DNA from: Cytobacillus sp. NJ13 | GTDB taxonomy: Bacteria > Bacillota > Bacilli > Bacillales > Cytobacillaceae | DNA length: 64,000 nucleotides | Assembly (NCBI GenBank): GCA_030348385.1 | Contig: JAUCFP010000006.1 | Span: 2,662,501-2,726,500, forward strand | Direction of reading: 5' to 3' | Shown here: one piece after another, positions 42,192-50,771 of the stretch | Position numbering within the stretch: the first letter of the stretch is position 1 | How the letters are laid out: every line of letters begins with the position of its first letter | Made by a program: the position numbers and the translations under genes | The notes under the pieces: model-generated | What the model saw: the letters and a program-made list of their open reading frames with translations, nothing else | Told to the model about the DNA's origin: nothing | Database searches by the model: none

Positions 42192-43565
42192 TTATACTTC
42201 ATTAAGCTTAATCTTGAATACATAAGAATATTGGCCAGGTAATTTACTTGGATGAATTAGTGGTGTTTTAATAAGTAGTTTATTGTCTTCAATTTGATAA
42301 TCCAGATTTAAATCCATTCCTAATATATGAATTGAATCAATATCTAACCCTTTAGATAAGGTGAATATTTCTTTTTCATTTGGCCAGCTATCCATAATGC
42401 AGTATATACTTCTACCATTCGTTGTAAACTTATTTACAGCATGACTAATTCCATGGTAAGGTCTTGTTTCAAAAATGGACTCGCCGTTTACATTTAGCCA
42501 ATCACCAATATCTTTTAACCTTTGCTGCTGTATAATAGGAATCCTTCCATCCCAAGTTGGACCGACATTCAATAATAGATTGCCGCCACGCGCTACGATG
42601 CTTGTTAATTCATGAATAAGCTGTTCGGAAGTGGAATAGTTTTCTAGATTTTCTGCTCGATTAAATCCATAGGATCCGCCAATCCCCCTGCTTTCCTCCC
42701 ACACATGATCTTGAACAATATCTGAAACATCATGATACTCACTGGAGAAATAATCACCATGTTTTCCTGGCATCCCAGCACAGAACCTGTCGTTCACTAC
42801 CACTTCATTTTTATTCGGGGCTTCATTGTACAGCCATGCTAAAAATTCTTTTGTTTGTGCCGCATTTTCGTCTAAATCCCATTCTCCTCCATCTGAAAAG
42901 ATCAGTGAAGGACTATATTTCTGTACCAATTCTTTAAGTTGAGGAATGAGAATTTCGTCTGGATAATTTTCTTCATCTATACCATAATTTTGATGATCGT
43001 ATTCTGGAACAAAATAGCCTGATTCAGTTCTATGGCTCCAGTTAGTTTCCCAATCTATAATTGAATAGTACAGACCCATTTTCATTCCTTGTTTTCTGAC
43101 AGCGTCCGTTAAATTGCCTAGAATATCAATATTGGGGCCAACATCTGTGACACGCCAATTTTTTTTATGTTTATTTTGGGTAGGCCATAAGCAGTACCCA
43201 TCATGGTGTTTTGCTGTTAACACAACGTATTTGGCACCGGCATTTTTAAATGTTTTAGCCCAAAAATCAGCATCAAATAATTCAGCAGTAAACTTAGCTG
43301 CAAATTCTCGATACTTAAAATCTTTCCCATAGATTCTTTCATGAAAATCATCGTTATTATTTTTATATTCACCGTAAACAGAGGCATAATACCATTCTGC
43401 ATAAGATCCAAACCGTTCGTCACTTAATTTTCTCCATGAAGGAACAGAGTAGACACCCCAGTGGACAAATATACCAAATTTGGCATTTTGGAACCACTCT
43501 GGAATAACCCTGGAATCTAATGACTCCCAATTAGGCTGATATTGATTTTTAACACTTATCTCCAT
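42192..43565 (-). CDS. Alpha-L-fucosidase, GH29
   Basis: A 457-residue family 29 glycoside hydrolase. FQNAKFGIFVHWGVYSVPSW is the barrel entrance signature, KYVVLTAKHHDGYCLWPT follows at about 110, and PSLIFSDGGEWDLDE (about 205-220) carries the Asp that fits the nucleophile position. A C-terminal beta domain ends the protein. No signal peptide, so it should act on fucosides taken up into the cell. GGAGG is 6 bases before ATG. Last gene of the fucose operon. Confidence 0.93.
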   Translation of the reverse strand: MEISVKNQYQPNWESLDSRVIPEWFQNAKFGIFVHWGVYSVPSWRKLSDERFGSYAEWYYASVYGEYKNNNDDFHERIYGKDFKYREFAAKFTAELFDADFWAKTFKNAGAKYVVLTAKHHDGYCLWPTQNKHKKNWRVTDVGPNIDILGNLTDAVRKQGMKMGLYYSIIDWETNWSHRTESGYFVPEYDHQNYGIDEENYPDEILIPQLKELVQKYSPSLIFSDGGEWDLDENAAQTKEFLAWLYNEAPNKNEVVVNDRFCAGMPGKHGDYFSSEYHDVSDIVQDHVWEESRGIGGSYGFNRAENLENYSTSEQLIHELTSIVARGGNLLLNVGPTWDGRIPIIQQQRLKDIGDWLNVNGESIFETRPYHGISHAVNKFTTNGRSIYCIMDSWPNEKEIFTLSKGLDIDSIHILGMDLNLDYQIEDNKLLIKTPLIHPSKLPGQYSYVFKIKLNEV

Positions 43566-43649
43566 ACCTGTACCTCCAACAGTTATTCTTTAGCTAATTC
43601 TAAAAATAAGATTTCATTTTCATTTTTGGATTCTCAAAACCCAAATGCT

Positions 43650-45125
43650 TCACCCTGTAATTCTCTTTTCAGGAAAATGTTTTGAATTATTCTCCTGGCT
43701 GATATTCTCTCTTTTAATCCCAAACCAATTAGTATAAGGGCCAATAATGGCTAAAATAGCTGAGAATACAATGCCCAGCATATTAAACAGCGCCCATGGT
43801 GCATAATCTATTACACTTACTCCGAGTGTAGTAGCCATGTAAACTCCTGCCAGGGTCCATGGTACTAGTGCTTCCGGAATCATTCCTCCATCTTCCATAC
43901 TTCGGGATAAATTCAGCTGATGAAGTGATTGTTTACGATATTGTTCAGAGAATATTTCTTTCATTAGAAAAAAAGTGATATAGCTATTGCCTGTTGCTAA
44001 AATGATTGCTAATCCTGAAATCAATGATACTAGTATCGTGTTAGTGGCTGTTTTAATATAGGAAAAAACCCGTGAGAAAACGACATTAAATACTTGGGAT
44101 GCTTCTAAGGCTGATGCAAAGAAAAATGCGCAAAAAACAAACAATATAGTTCCGTGCATGCTGTATATGCCGCCCCTGTTTAATAACGTTTGCAGATCAG
44201 AGCTTATTTCTAAATTCGGCAGTGCAGATAACATCATCTCCACATTAAATCCCTCAATTGCTGCCTGTATAACAAGCGGAAAAGATACTTGCTGCACAAA
44301 TAACGCTATTAACATTGCTGTGAATGACGATAAAAAAAGAACGACTACTGTCGGTTTCTTCATAACTGAGCCAGCAATAATAATGATAGCCGGCAAAAAT
44401 AAGATAGGATTCCAGTTAAATATTTGTTCAATTGTTGATGAAACGCCAGATACATTTGCATCCATTATTTCTGTTGCATCTATATTTAAACCAACAAGAA
44501 AAAATACAAGAGCTGCTGTTAGCATGGAAGGGACTGACGTAAACATTAAATGTTTGATATGCTGATATAAATCAACTTCAGCAATTAATGAACTCATATT
44601 AGTTGTATCAGATAATGGTGAAAGCTTGTCCCCAAAATAAGCCCCTGATATAACAGCTCCTGCTGTTATTGCAAGATTAACATCCATAGCACCAGCAATC
44701 CCCATAATAGCAACTCCGATTGTTCCTGCAGAGCCAAAGGAGGTACCTGTACAAGTTGAAACCACCGCTGTTGCTAAAAAAGCTAAAATATATAGATATT
44801 GCGGATTTATTATTTCTAATCCGAAATAAATAAAATAAGGGATTGTTCCAGATATCATCCAAGTACCAATTATCAATCCAATACTATATAAAATCAGAAT
44901 AGCAAGCACCGCAGTCTTGATTTTTTGCGACATAATTTCCATGATGTTCTCCCATCGCTCACCATGTAAAATAGCAAATAATGTTACTATTGTACCTGCA
45001 GAAATTAATACAAATTCTGTTTTAAAGCCTGCTATCATAATTCCGTATACCATGATAAACATAATAACTGCTAACAAAAGAATTGCCGCTAAGAAAGATG
45101 GCTGTTTCTTAGTTTTCCCTTGCAT
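43650..45125 (-). CDS. NhaC-family antiporter within the fucose operon
   Basis: A 491-residue, about 12-helix membrane protein of the NhaC type (Na+/H+ antiporter; ion transporter superfamily): FGSAGTIGVAIMGIAGAMDV, then AGAVISGAYFGDKLSPLSDT are the typical core motifs. ATG at 45125 has AGGAGG 8 bases upstream. It sits between the fucosidase and fucose catabolic genes where a sugar permease is expected, and no other permease is in the cluster. It may exchange a fucose-derived acid such as lactate, or provide sodium homeostasis; both are inference. Confidence 0.9.
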   Translation of the reverse strand: MQGKTKKQPSFLAAILLLAVIMFIMVYGIMIAGFKTEFVLISAGTIVTLFAILHGERWENIMEIMSQKIKTAVLAILILYSIGLIIGTWMISGTIPYFIYFGLEIINPQYLYILAFLATAVVSTCTGTSFGSAGTIGVAIMGIAGAMDVNLAITAGAVISGAYFGDKLSPLSDTTNMSSLIAEVDLYQHIKHLMFTSVPSMLTAALVFFLVGLNIDATEIMDANVSGVSSTIEQIFNWNPILFLPAIIIIAGSVMKKPTVVVLFLSSFTAMLIALFVQQVSFPLVIQAAIEGFNVEMMLSALPNLEISSDLQTLLNRGGIYSMHGTILFVFCAFFFASALEASQVFNVVFSRVFSYIKTATNTILVSLISGLAIILATGNSYITFFLMKEIFSEQYRKQSLHQLNLSRSMEDGGMIPEALVPWTLAGVYMATTLGVSVIDYAPWALFNMLGIVFSAILAIIGPYTNWFGIKRENISQENNSKHFPEKRITG

Positions 45126-45137
45126 TAATTCCACCTC

Positions 45138-45200
45138 CTAGTATTTGGTTAAGCCAATAGATAGATTATTCAGAGCACATGCTATGTCTATTTTTTTCAT
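45138..45200 (-). CDS. Possible 20-residue leader ORF before the NhaC-type gene
   Basis: ATG at 45200 (GGGGG 11 bases upstream) opens MKKIDIACALNNLSIGLTKY, whose TAG stop lies in the AGGAGG site of the NhaC-type gene. The position suggests translational coupling or a leader peptide. There is no independent evidence of coding. Confidence 0.35.
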   Translation of the reverse strand: MKKIDIACALNNLSIGLTKY

Positions 45201-45328
45201 AAAAATAATAACCCCCTTTTCAATTTGAGAAATAGTGACTCTCATACTAAGATAGCCTTTCGAAGTTGTTTAACAAACTAAATTTTCTGAATTCGCATTC
45301 CGGAGAAATACTTCTTACTTCTGCATAT

Positions 45329-45760
45329 TCAAAACACACCTTTTTTTAAAATGATATTTCCATAAGGTGCACGCTCACTCGTAGCCACTATTGCATATGC
45401 TCGCTTACTGCGATCGTAAAAATCTTCCCTTTCTAATTTCTCGATTTGGACAGGAAATCCACTCAATTTATTTACAATATCTTCGTATTCCTTCCAAATA
45501 GCAGGGTTATTATCGCCTTTTACAGTATTCATCAGTAATATTGGGAATTGAACGTAAGTATCCAATGGGAAAAACTTTAATATTGCGGTTAAAAATTCTG
45601 GTACACCATGTCCATTGCCATTTATCAATCGATTTGAACGGCCGGAATGACTCGCAGCCGGAAAATTCCCGTCTGCGAGTACAATCTCATCTCCGTGCCC
45701 CATTTCCATTAAAACTTTCATAAGTTCTGGAGAAATAATAGGCGGGATTCCTTTAAGCAT
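45329..45760 (-). CDS. fucU: L-fucose mutarotase
   Basis: A 143-residue RbsD/FucU-family protein: LKGIPPIISPELMKVLMEMG, then HGDEIVLADGNFPAASH with the conserved His and Asp residues, FFPLDTYVQFP and ERAPYGNIILKKG. It interconverts alpha- and beta-L-fucose for the next enzyme. ATG at 45760 has GGAG 9 bases upstream; the usual MLKGIPP start matches. It overlaps the end of the FAH gene by 8 bases. Confidence 0.93.
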   Translation of the reverse strand: MLKGIPPIISPELMKVLMEMGHGDEIVLADGNFPAASHSGRSNRLINGNGHGVPEFLTAILKFFPLDTYVQFPILLMNTVKGDNNPAIWKEYEDIVNKLSGFPVQIEKLEREDFYDRSKRAYAIVATSERAPYGNIILKKGVF

Positions 45761-46661
45761 TTTGTAAAGCTCCATCTTTTACAAATATATTCATAAGCTT
45801 TCCTAATTTTTCAATTTCTACAGTGACTTCATCACCTGGCTGTATGTATACACGCTCTTCAGCAGGCAGTCCAAATACGACTCCCTCTGGTGTACCTGTT
45901 AAAATAAGGTCACCCGGTTCTAATGTCATGTGCATAGAAATATAACTTACGATTTCTGCACAGGAAAAGATCATATCAGAAGTATTAGAGTTCTGCCGTA
46001 ACTCACCATTTACATATGTTTTCAAATCCAGTTTGTTCGGATCTCCTACTTCATCTGATGTAACTAAATAAGGACCAACTGGACTAAATCCATCACATGT
46101 TTTCCCTAACAGCCATTGTTGTGTCCTCATTTGCAAATCTCTAGCTGATAAGTCATTGACAGTACAGTAACCAAACACATGAGAAAGAGCGTCTTCTTTT
46201 GAAACGCTTTTCGTCTTCTTACCAATCACAATGCCAAGCTCAACTTCATAATCCAGTTCATTCGTTACAGCAGGGACTTCAATTTCGCATTGGTGACCTG
46301 TCAATGTGTTATCAAATTTGTTAAATAAGATTGGGACCTCCGGATATGGTGCATTTGTTTCATCTGCATGTTTGCGGTAGTTTAATCCCACACAAATAAT
46401 TTTATGTGGCTTTGTTACAGCTGGCCCCCAGGCAATCTCTTGGTCTTCAATCATAACAGCACTTTCATTTGATACTGCTGCCTTCACTTTATCTTCAAAC
46501 TCTTTTAATGCTATCTCATCTAATTCAATGACTTGCATGATATCTGTAAAAACATCATTCCATTTGTTTTTCTTTGCTGTTGCTTCAGCATCTATTAATC
46601 TATCATCTATTTGTACAGCTAGTTTCTTATTCTCATTTTTTATAAAAGTAGCCAATTTCAT
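45753..46661 (-). CDS. Fumarylacetoacetate hydrolase-family enzyme, probable 2,4-diketo-3-deoxy-L-fuconate hydrolase
   Basis: A 302-residue FAH-fold protein: HKIICVGLNYRKHADETNAP, then NELDYEVELGIVIGKKTKSV (metal-binding Glu residues), FGYCTVNDLSARDLQ, WLLGKTCDGFSPVGP and GDLILTGTPEGV. In the non-phosphorylating L-fucose pathway the family hydrolyses 2,4-diketo-3-deoxy-L-fuconate to pyruvate and lactate. Placing it at that step is based on its neighbours. AAAGGAG is 7-8 bases before ATG. Confidence 0.9.
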   Translation of the reverse strand: MKLATFIKNENKKLAVQIDDRLIDAEATAKKNKWNDVFTDIMQVIELDEIALKEFEDKVKAAVSNESAVMIEDQEIAWGPAVTKPHKIICVGLNYRKHADETNAPYPEVPILFNKFDNTLTGHQCEIEVPAVTNELDYEVELGIVIGKKTKSVSKEDALSHVFGYCTVNDLSARDLQMRTQQWLLGKTCDGFSPVGPYLVTSDEVGDPNKLDLKTYVNGELRQNSNTSDMIFSCAEIVSYISMHMTLEPGDLILTGTPEGVVFGLPAEERVYIQPGDEVTVEIEKLGKLMNIFVKDGALQNA

Positions 46662-46676
46662 TTTTAAGATCTCCTT

Positions 46677-47450
46677 TTAAGCATTTTTTCCAAAAACAAC
46701 TCCGCCATCTATATAAAGTGGTGATCCCATCATAAATGCCGATTCATCTGAAGCAAGGAACAATGCAGCTTTTGCCACATCATCTGGTCTTCCTAATTCT
46801 CCGCTCAATTGCCTCTTTTTAATACCTGCAATGGCAACTTCAGGGTCATCGTAGGAAGATTTCAAATAATCCTCGACAAATGGCGACATAATTGTACCAG
46901 GCAGTAAAGCATTTACTCTAATTCGATACGGAGCATAGTCCACCTGCATAGCTTTCGTCAGAGCTAGCACAGCCCCTTTTGTTGCGGAATATGCTGCACG
47001 TTTTGCCAGTCCCATTTCAGCAGCGCATGATGACATATTGATAACAACACCGCTTTTCTGTTTCATCATATGAGGGAGTGTATATTTTGAAGGCAAGTAC
47101 ACTCCCTTTACATTCACACTCATTATTTTGTCCCATACATCCGGCTCTACTTCGTCTACTCTTCCAACATTACTAATCCCTGCATTGTTAAATAATATAT
47201 CTATTTTTCGATATTTTTCAATAATTTGACCGACTACATTTTCTACTGCTTCGGGATTTGCCACATCCATTTCAAAAAACGCTGCTTTCCCGCCATTTTC
47301 TTCTATTTCAGTTACTGCTCCTTGTCCATTTTCACGGTTAATATCTGTAATAATGACAAAAGCTCCTTCATTAGCGAATAGGTTAGCTGTCGCCTTACCA
47401 ATTCCACTGCCTCCGCCAGTAACAATCGCTATTTTGTCTTGCAGCCTCAT
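46677..47450 (-). CDS. SDR oxidoreductase, probable 2-keto-3-deoxy-L-fuconate dehydrogenase
   Basis: A 257-residue classical SDR with TGGGSGIGKA (cofactor), NNAGISN, catalytic SSCAAEMGLAKRAAYSATK (Ser, Tyr-x3-Lys, about 140-158) and the C-terminal SPLYIDGG. Together with the FAH enzyme it would complete the oxidative end of L-fucose catabolism. ATGA overlap with the preceding SDR gene; GGAGG 6 bases upstream. Substrate inferred from operon. Confidence 0.9.
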   Translation of the reverse strand: MRLQDKIAIVTGGGSGIGKATANLFANEGAFVIITDINRENGQGAVTEIEENGGKAAFFEMDVANPEAVENVVGQIIEKYRKIDILFNNAGISNVGRVDEVEPDVWDKIMSVNVKGVYLPSKYTLPHMMKQKSGVVINMSSCAAEMGLAKRAAYSATKGAVLALTKAMQVDYAPYRIRVNALLPGTIMSPFVEDYLKSSYDDPEVAIAGIKKRQLSGELGRPDDVAKAALFLASDESAFMMGSPLYIDGGVVFGKNA

Positions 47451-48262
47451 ACTTTTACCTCCAAGTCATGATCCATATGATCCTCTGGCTGTGCTGCTTT
47501 AACAGTTAATCCGCCATCTACCATTAACAGATGTCCATTTATTTGCATGGCTTCCTCTGAAGCTAAAAATACCACCGCATCTCCAATTTGTTTTTCAGTA
47601 CCAAGCCTCTTCATTGGATTCGCTTCAATTTCTTTTTGTAAAATTTCAGGATCTTCCAGATACTCTTCGCACATATCTGTTGCAACAGTGCTTGGTCCAA
47701 CAGCGTTTACATTTATATTATGTTTACCTAGTTCAATGGCCAGTGCTTTTGTTAAATGGCTTGCCGCTGCTTTTGATGAAATATAATGCGGAATCACTGG
47801 ACTTGTCACGAGAACACTAGCAGTTGATGTAATATTTATGACTTTTCCATATTTATTTTCAATCATCTTTTTAGCTGCTCTTTGTGTCGTTAAGTAAATT
47901 GATTTCACATTTGTCTGATAGGTTTTGTCCCATGTTTCTTCTGAAAGCGTCAAAAAAGGTTCAAATGGCGCAATACCAGCATTATTTACCAGGATATCAA
48001 CCGATCCTAACTCTCTTTCTACTTCGTCCATCATTTGGTCAACATCTGCTTTGATTCCTACATTTGCTTTTACAGCCATCGCCTGAATATGGAACAGTTC
48101 TTCAATTGTTTCTTTTAAAGCTTTTGCTTTTTCATACGAACCGGGTGACGTATAATTAATTGCTACATTTGCTCCCTCTTCCGCTAATCTCATAACAATG
48201 GCTGCACCTATTCCCCGGGCACCGCCTGTTACAAGCGCTATTCGATTTTTTAATTTACTCAT
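47447..48262 (-). CDS. SDR oxidoreductase, probable L-fucose dehydrogenase
   Basis: A 271-residue classical SDR with TGGARGIGAA, NNAGIAPF, catalytic Ser in ITSTAS and YISSK, and MVDGGLTVK near the end. The first oxidation of L-fucose to L-fuconolactone by an SDR is known in several bacteria. The two SDRs differ enough to have separate substrates; which does which step is inferred by order. GGAGG 8 bases before ATG. Confidence 0.88.
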   Translation of the reverse strand: MSKLKNRIALVTGGARGIGAAIVMRLAEEGANVAINYTSPGSYEKAKALKETIEELFHIQAMAVKANVGIKADVDQMMDEVERELGSVDILVNNAGIAPFEPFLTLSEETWDKTYQTNVKSIYLTTQRAAKKMIENKYGKVINITSTASVLVTSPVIPHYISSKAAASHLTKALAIELGKHNINVNAVGPSTVATDMCEEYLEDPEILQKEIEANPMKRLGTEKQIGDAVVFLASEEAMQINGHLLMVDGGLTVKAAQPEDHMDHDLEVKV

Positions 48263-48281
48263 ATATTCGCTCCTCCTTTAA

Positions 48282-49442
48282 TTACAGGCTGATGCTGATT
48301 CGGCTGATACTAAACTCTTGGTGACCTAAAACTTCAGCTTTTGTCAGTTCTCCCTGTGCAGTTTTTATAACGGTCTCAAAAACACGGTTTCCTGCATCGT
48401 CAATTGTTTCCTTACCTTTCATAACAGGACTTGTATCTACATCAATGTTATCCGCCATATTACGGGCTGTGATTTCATTACCTGTTATTTTGATAACCGG
48501 GATAATTGGATTTCCTGTTGGGGTTCCTCTTCCCGTCGTAAAACAGACCATATGAACACCTGCAGCTGCCATACCTGAAACACATTCGATATCATTCCCA
48601 GGCGAATCCATGAAGTAATATCCGCTTCCTGGCATTTCCTCGGCAAATGGCAGTACATCTCTTAATGGGCTTGTACCGGCTTTGCTTATACAGCCTAGTG
48701 ATTTTTCTTCAATTGTTGACAAACCACCCTCAATATTGCCCGGACTTGGATTGCCGCCGCGCATGTCTGCGCCAATGCGTTCAATCTCTTTTTCAAATTT
48801 GTCTACATAGGCATAGACCTTATTTGCTACTTCTTCATTGACAGCTGATTCAGCAACAATGTGTTCAGCTCCGATGATTTCAGTTGTTTCTCCCATTACA
48901 ATAGTGCCGCCCTGTTTTATGAGCATATCTGATGCTTTTCCTAAAGAAGGATTGCTGCATAATCCGGAAGTAGCGTCAGATCCTCCGCATTTCACACCCA
49001 GGATTAATTCCGAAAGCGAGATATCTGCTTGAGGGATATTTTCAATTTCTTTGTATAATTGCTTTGCTAATTCAGATCCTTTTTGAATCGCTTTGATGGA
49101 GCCTCCAGCATCCTGAATATCGATCCATTCGACAGGTTTTCCAGTTTCTTCAATTTCTTTTTTTAATTCACTTGCATCTATCACTTCACAGCCCAAACTC
49201 ACTAGTAAAACTGCACCAACATTCGGGTTTTTCCCCATTCCTGCAAGCAATTTATGTGTACGTTCTTTGTCATCTCCAATTTGGCTGCAGCCATGCTGAT
49301 GCGGAATAGCTACTGAAGCAGGTACGCTTTGCTGGATTCTATTTGATACATGGTTAGCACAAACAACAGTAGGGATTATTAATAAATGATTTCGTATTCC
49401 CATTTTACCGTTTGGACGGCGGTAACCTTTTATCATTTTCAT
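48282..49442 (-). CDS. UxaA-family dehydratase, large (C-terminal type) subunit
   Basis: A 386-residue protein of the altronate dehydratase type: YRRPNGKMGIRNHLLIIPTV, then CSQIGDDKERTHKLLAGMG, LGVKCGGSDATSGLCSNP (about 165-180) and CFTTGRGTPTGNPIIPVIK. Conserved cysteines suggest a metal or Fe-S site. The small SAF-domain partner is the separate overlapping gene upstream. In this operon it should dehydrate L-fuconate to 2-keto-3-deoxy-L-fuconate; a split UxaA-like pair occupies the same position in the Campylobacter jejuni fucose locus. GGGGG 9-11 bases before ATG. Confidence 0.88.
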   Translation of the reverse strand: MKMIKGYRRPNGKMGIRNHLLIIPTVVCANHVSNRIQQSVPASVAIPHQHGCSQIGDDKERTHKLLAGMGKNPNVGAVLLVSLGCEVIDASELKKEIEETGKPVEWIDIQDAGGSIKAIQKGSELAKQLYKEIENIPQADISLSELILGVKCGGSDATSGLCSNPSLGKASDMLIKQGGTIVMGETTEIIGAEHIVAESAVNEEVANKVYAYVDKFEKEIERIGADMRGGNPSPGNIEGGLSTIEEKSLGCISKAGTSPLRDVLPFAEEMPGSGYYFMDSPGNDIECVSGMAAAGVHMVCFTTGRGTPTGNPIIPVIKITGNEITARNMADNIDVDTSPVMKGKETIDDAGNRVFETVIKTAQGELTKAEVLGHQEFSISRISISL

Positions 49443-49768
49443 TAACTTTGACCCCCTTTCGCTTTATCCCCTCTGCCTCTAATCCCTTCAATATTATGAA
49501 TATGTACATGTTCACCAGGGGTAATCTCCATACTGGCTGCACCAATCACCTGACCGTATTTCACAACATTTTCAGATGGCTGAATAGGTTTAATGGCTAT
49601 TTTATGTCCAAATGGAATAGCTTGTTTTGCTGTCAATTCTTCCTTTTTGCCATTAATCGCATATAGCAGCTTTTCACCAGAATCTATATTTTTCAAAAGG
49701 GTAGCAACATTATCAATCTCGGACATTACAATACTTGTTATCTCTTGCTCCTTAGTTAACTTACTCAT
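49442..49768 (-). CDS. UxaA-family dehydratase, small SAF-domain subunit
   Basis: A 108-residue protein with an SAF domain (AIPFGHKIAIKPIQPSENVV, then KYGQVIGAASMEITPGEHVH and VHIHNIEG), the N-terminal domain of UxaA-type sugar-acid dehydratases encoded separately. ATG at 49768 has AGGAG 8 bases upstream, overlapping the lactonase stop; the following large subunit starts at its own stop. Reading frames are arranged for coupled translation. Confidence 0.88.
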   Translation of the reverse strand: MSKLTKEQEITSIVMSEIDNVATLLKNIDSGEKLLYAINGKKEELTAKQAIPFGHKIAIKPIQPSENVVKYGQVIGAASMEITPGEHVHIHNIEGIRGRGDKAKGGQS

Positions 49769-50627
49769 TGATTGCACTCCTCTCCTTTAGTTTGTAAAAC
49801 AATTTTGCATTTTCAGAAAATATTTGTTCTTTTTCTAATGTGCTTAAGCTATCAGGAAGGCATTTATTTATGATTTGAACCGCATCATCATAACTCCCCG
49901 CTAATAAGCAAACTGGCCAATCACTTCCAAACATAATGCGGGAAGGGCCAAACATTTCAATAATATGATGAATATAAGGCTTGAAATCTTCTATTTTCCA
50001 CTGCTTCGTATCCGCTTGTGTCATTAACCCTGATATTTTGCACCAAACATTTGGAAATTTAGCTAAGGCATTCATCTCTTCTTTCCAATTATTGATTTCT
50101 TCATCTGTTATATTCGGTTTAGCCAAATGATTAATAACAGTCAATAAATCAGGAAGTGTTTCCATTAAAGTTAAAATAGAAGACGTATGCTTATTATTAA
50201 TTAATAAATCAAGTGGAAGGTTATATCGAATCATCCATTTTAGATTTTCGATAACTTGTTCTTGAAGAATCCAATCGTTTTGTTCTATATCTTGAAGCAT
50301 TGGACGTAATCCTACTAATCCAGGCTGCTTCAATAATGAATCTAACTGTTCCTGAAAAGATGGTGAAGATAAATCCAACCAGCCAACCACACCATAGATC
50401 CATTCATATTGTTCATATAACGATAAAAGAAATTTTGTTTCTTCGTATGTAGGGGCTGCCTGTACAAGCACCGTCCCAGAAATTTGATATTTCTCCAGCA
50501 AAGGGATTAAATCTTTCGGCAAAAAATCTTGATAGAGGACACCCATATCACTAGTAAGCCAAGAATAATCTCCTCTTTCTAGCTTCCAAAAATGCTGATG
50601 TGCGTCAATTATAACTCTCACCTTCAA
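49761..50627 (-). CDS. Amidohydrolase-family L-fuconolactonase
   Basis: About 288 residues of the COG3618-type amidohydrolase fold: IIDAHQHFWKLERGDYSWL (metal HxH motif), VQAAPTYEET, GLRPMLQDIE, INHLAKPNI (His), VWCKISGLMTQ and the terminal RIMFGSDWPVCLLAG (Asp). It should open L-fuconolactone to L-fuconate. The start is uncertain: TTG at 50627 has no ribosome site, while AAGGTGAG lies just after it and points to a non-standard start near ATT/ATA about 6 codons in. First gene of the operon. Confidence 0.87.
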   Translation of the reverse strand: MKVRVIIDAHQHFWKLERGDYSWLTSDMGVLYQDFLPKDLIPLLEKYQISGTVLVQAAPTYEETKFLLSLYEQYEWIYGVVGWLDLSSPSFQEQLDSLLKQPGLVGLRPMLQDIEQNDWILQEQVIENLKWMIRYNLPLDLLINNKHTSSILTLMETLPDLLTVINHLAKPNITDEEINNWKEEMNALAKFPNVWCKISGLMTQADTKQWKIEDFKPYIHHIIEMFGPSRIMFGSDWPVCLLAGSYDDAVQIINKCLPDSLSTLEKEQIFSENAKLFYKLKERSAINE

Positions 50628-50639
50628 TTTGTTATTTTT

Positions 50640-50655
50640 ATGTTACCGATAACAT
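50640..50655. promoter_or_regulatory. LacI-type operator on the fucose operon
   Basis: ATGTTA-CCGA-TAACAT: 6-bp arms around a central CG, typical of LacI/GalR operators. It lies two bases downstream of the -10, at the transcription start. Confidence 0.75.
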
Positions 50656-50656
50656 T

Positions 50657-50685
50657 AAAATAACAAAAGAATTTTAAATTGTCAA
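50657..50685 (-). promoter_or_regulatory. Promoter of the fucose operon
   Basis: On the minus strand TTGACA (plus 50680-50685) is 17 bases from TATTTT (plus 50657-50662), followed at once by the LacI-type operator. Confidence 0.75.
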
Positions 50686-50771
50686 TAAATTCTCATAAAA
50701 CTCTAACTTTTCTAAAAAAAGACCTTCTTTTAGTTCTTACTTTCATTAAAACTATAATGAAAAAACTCCTA

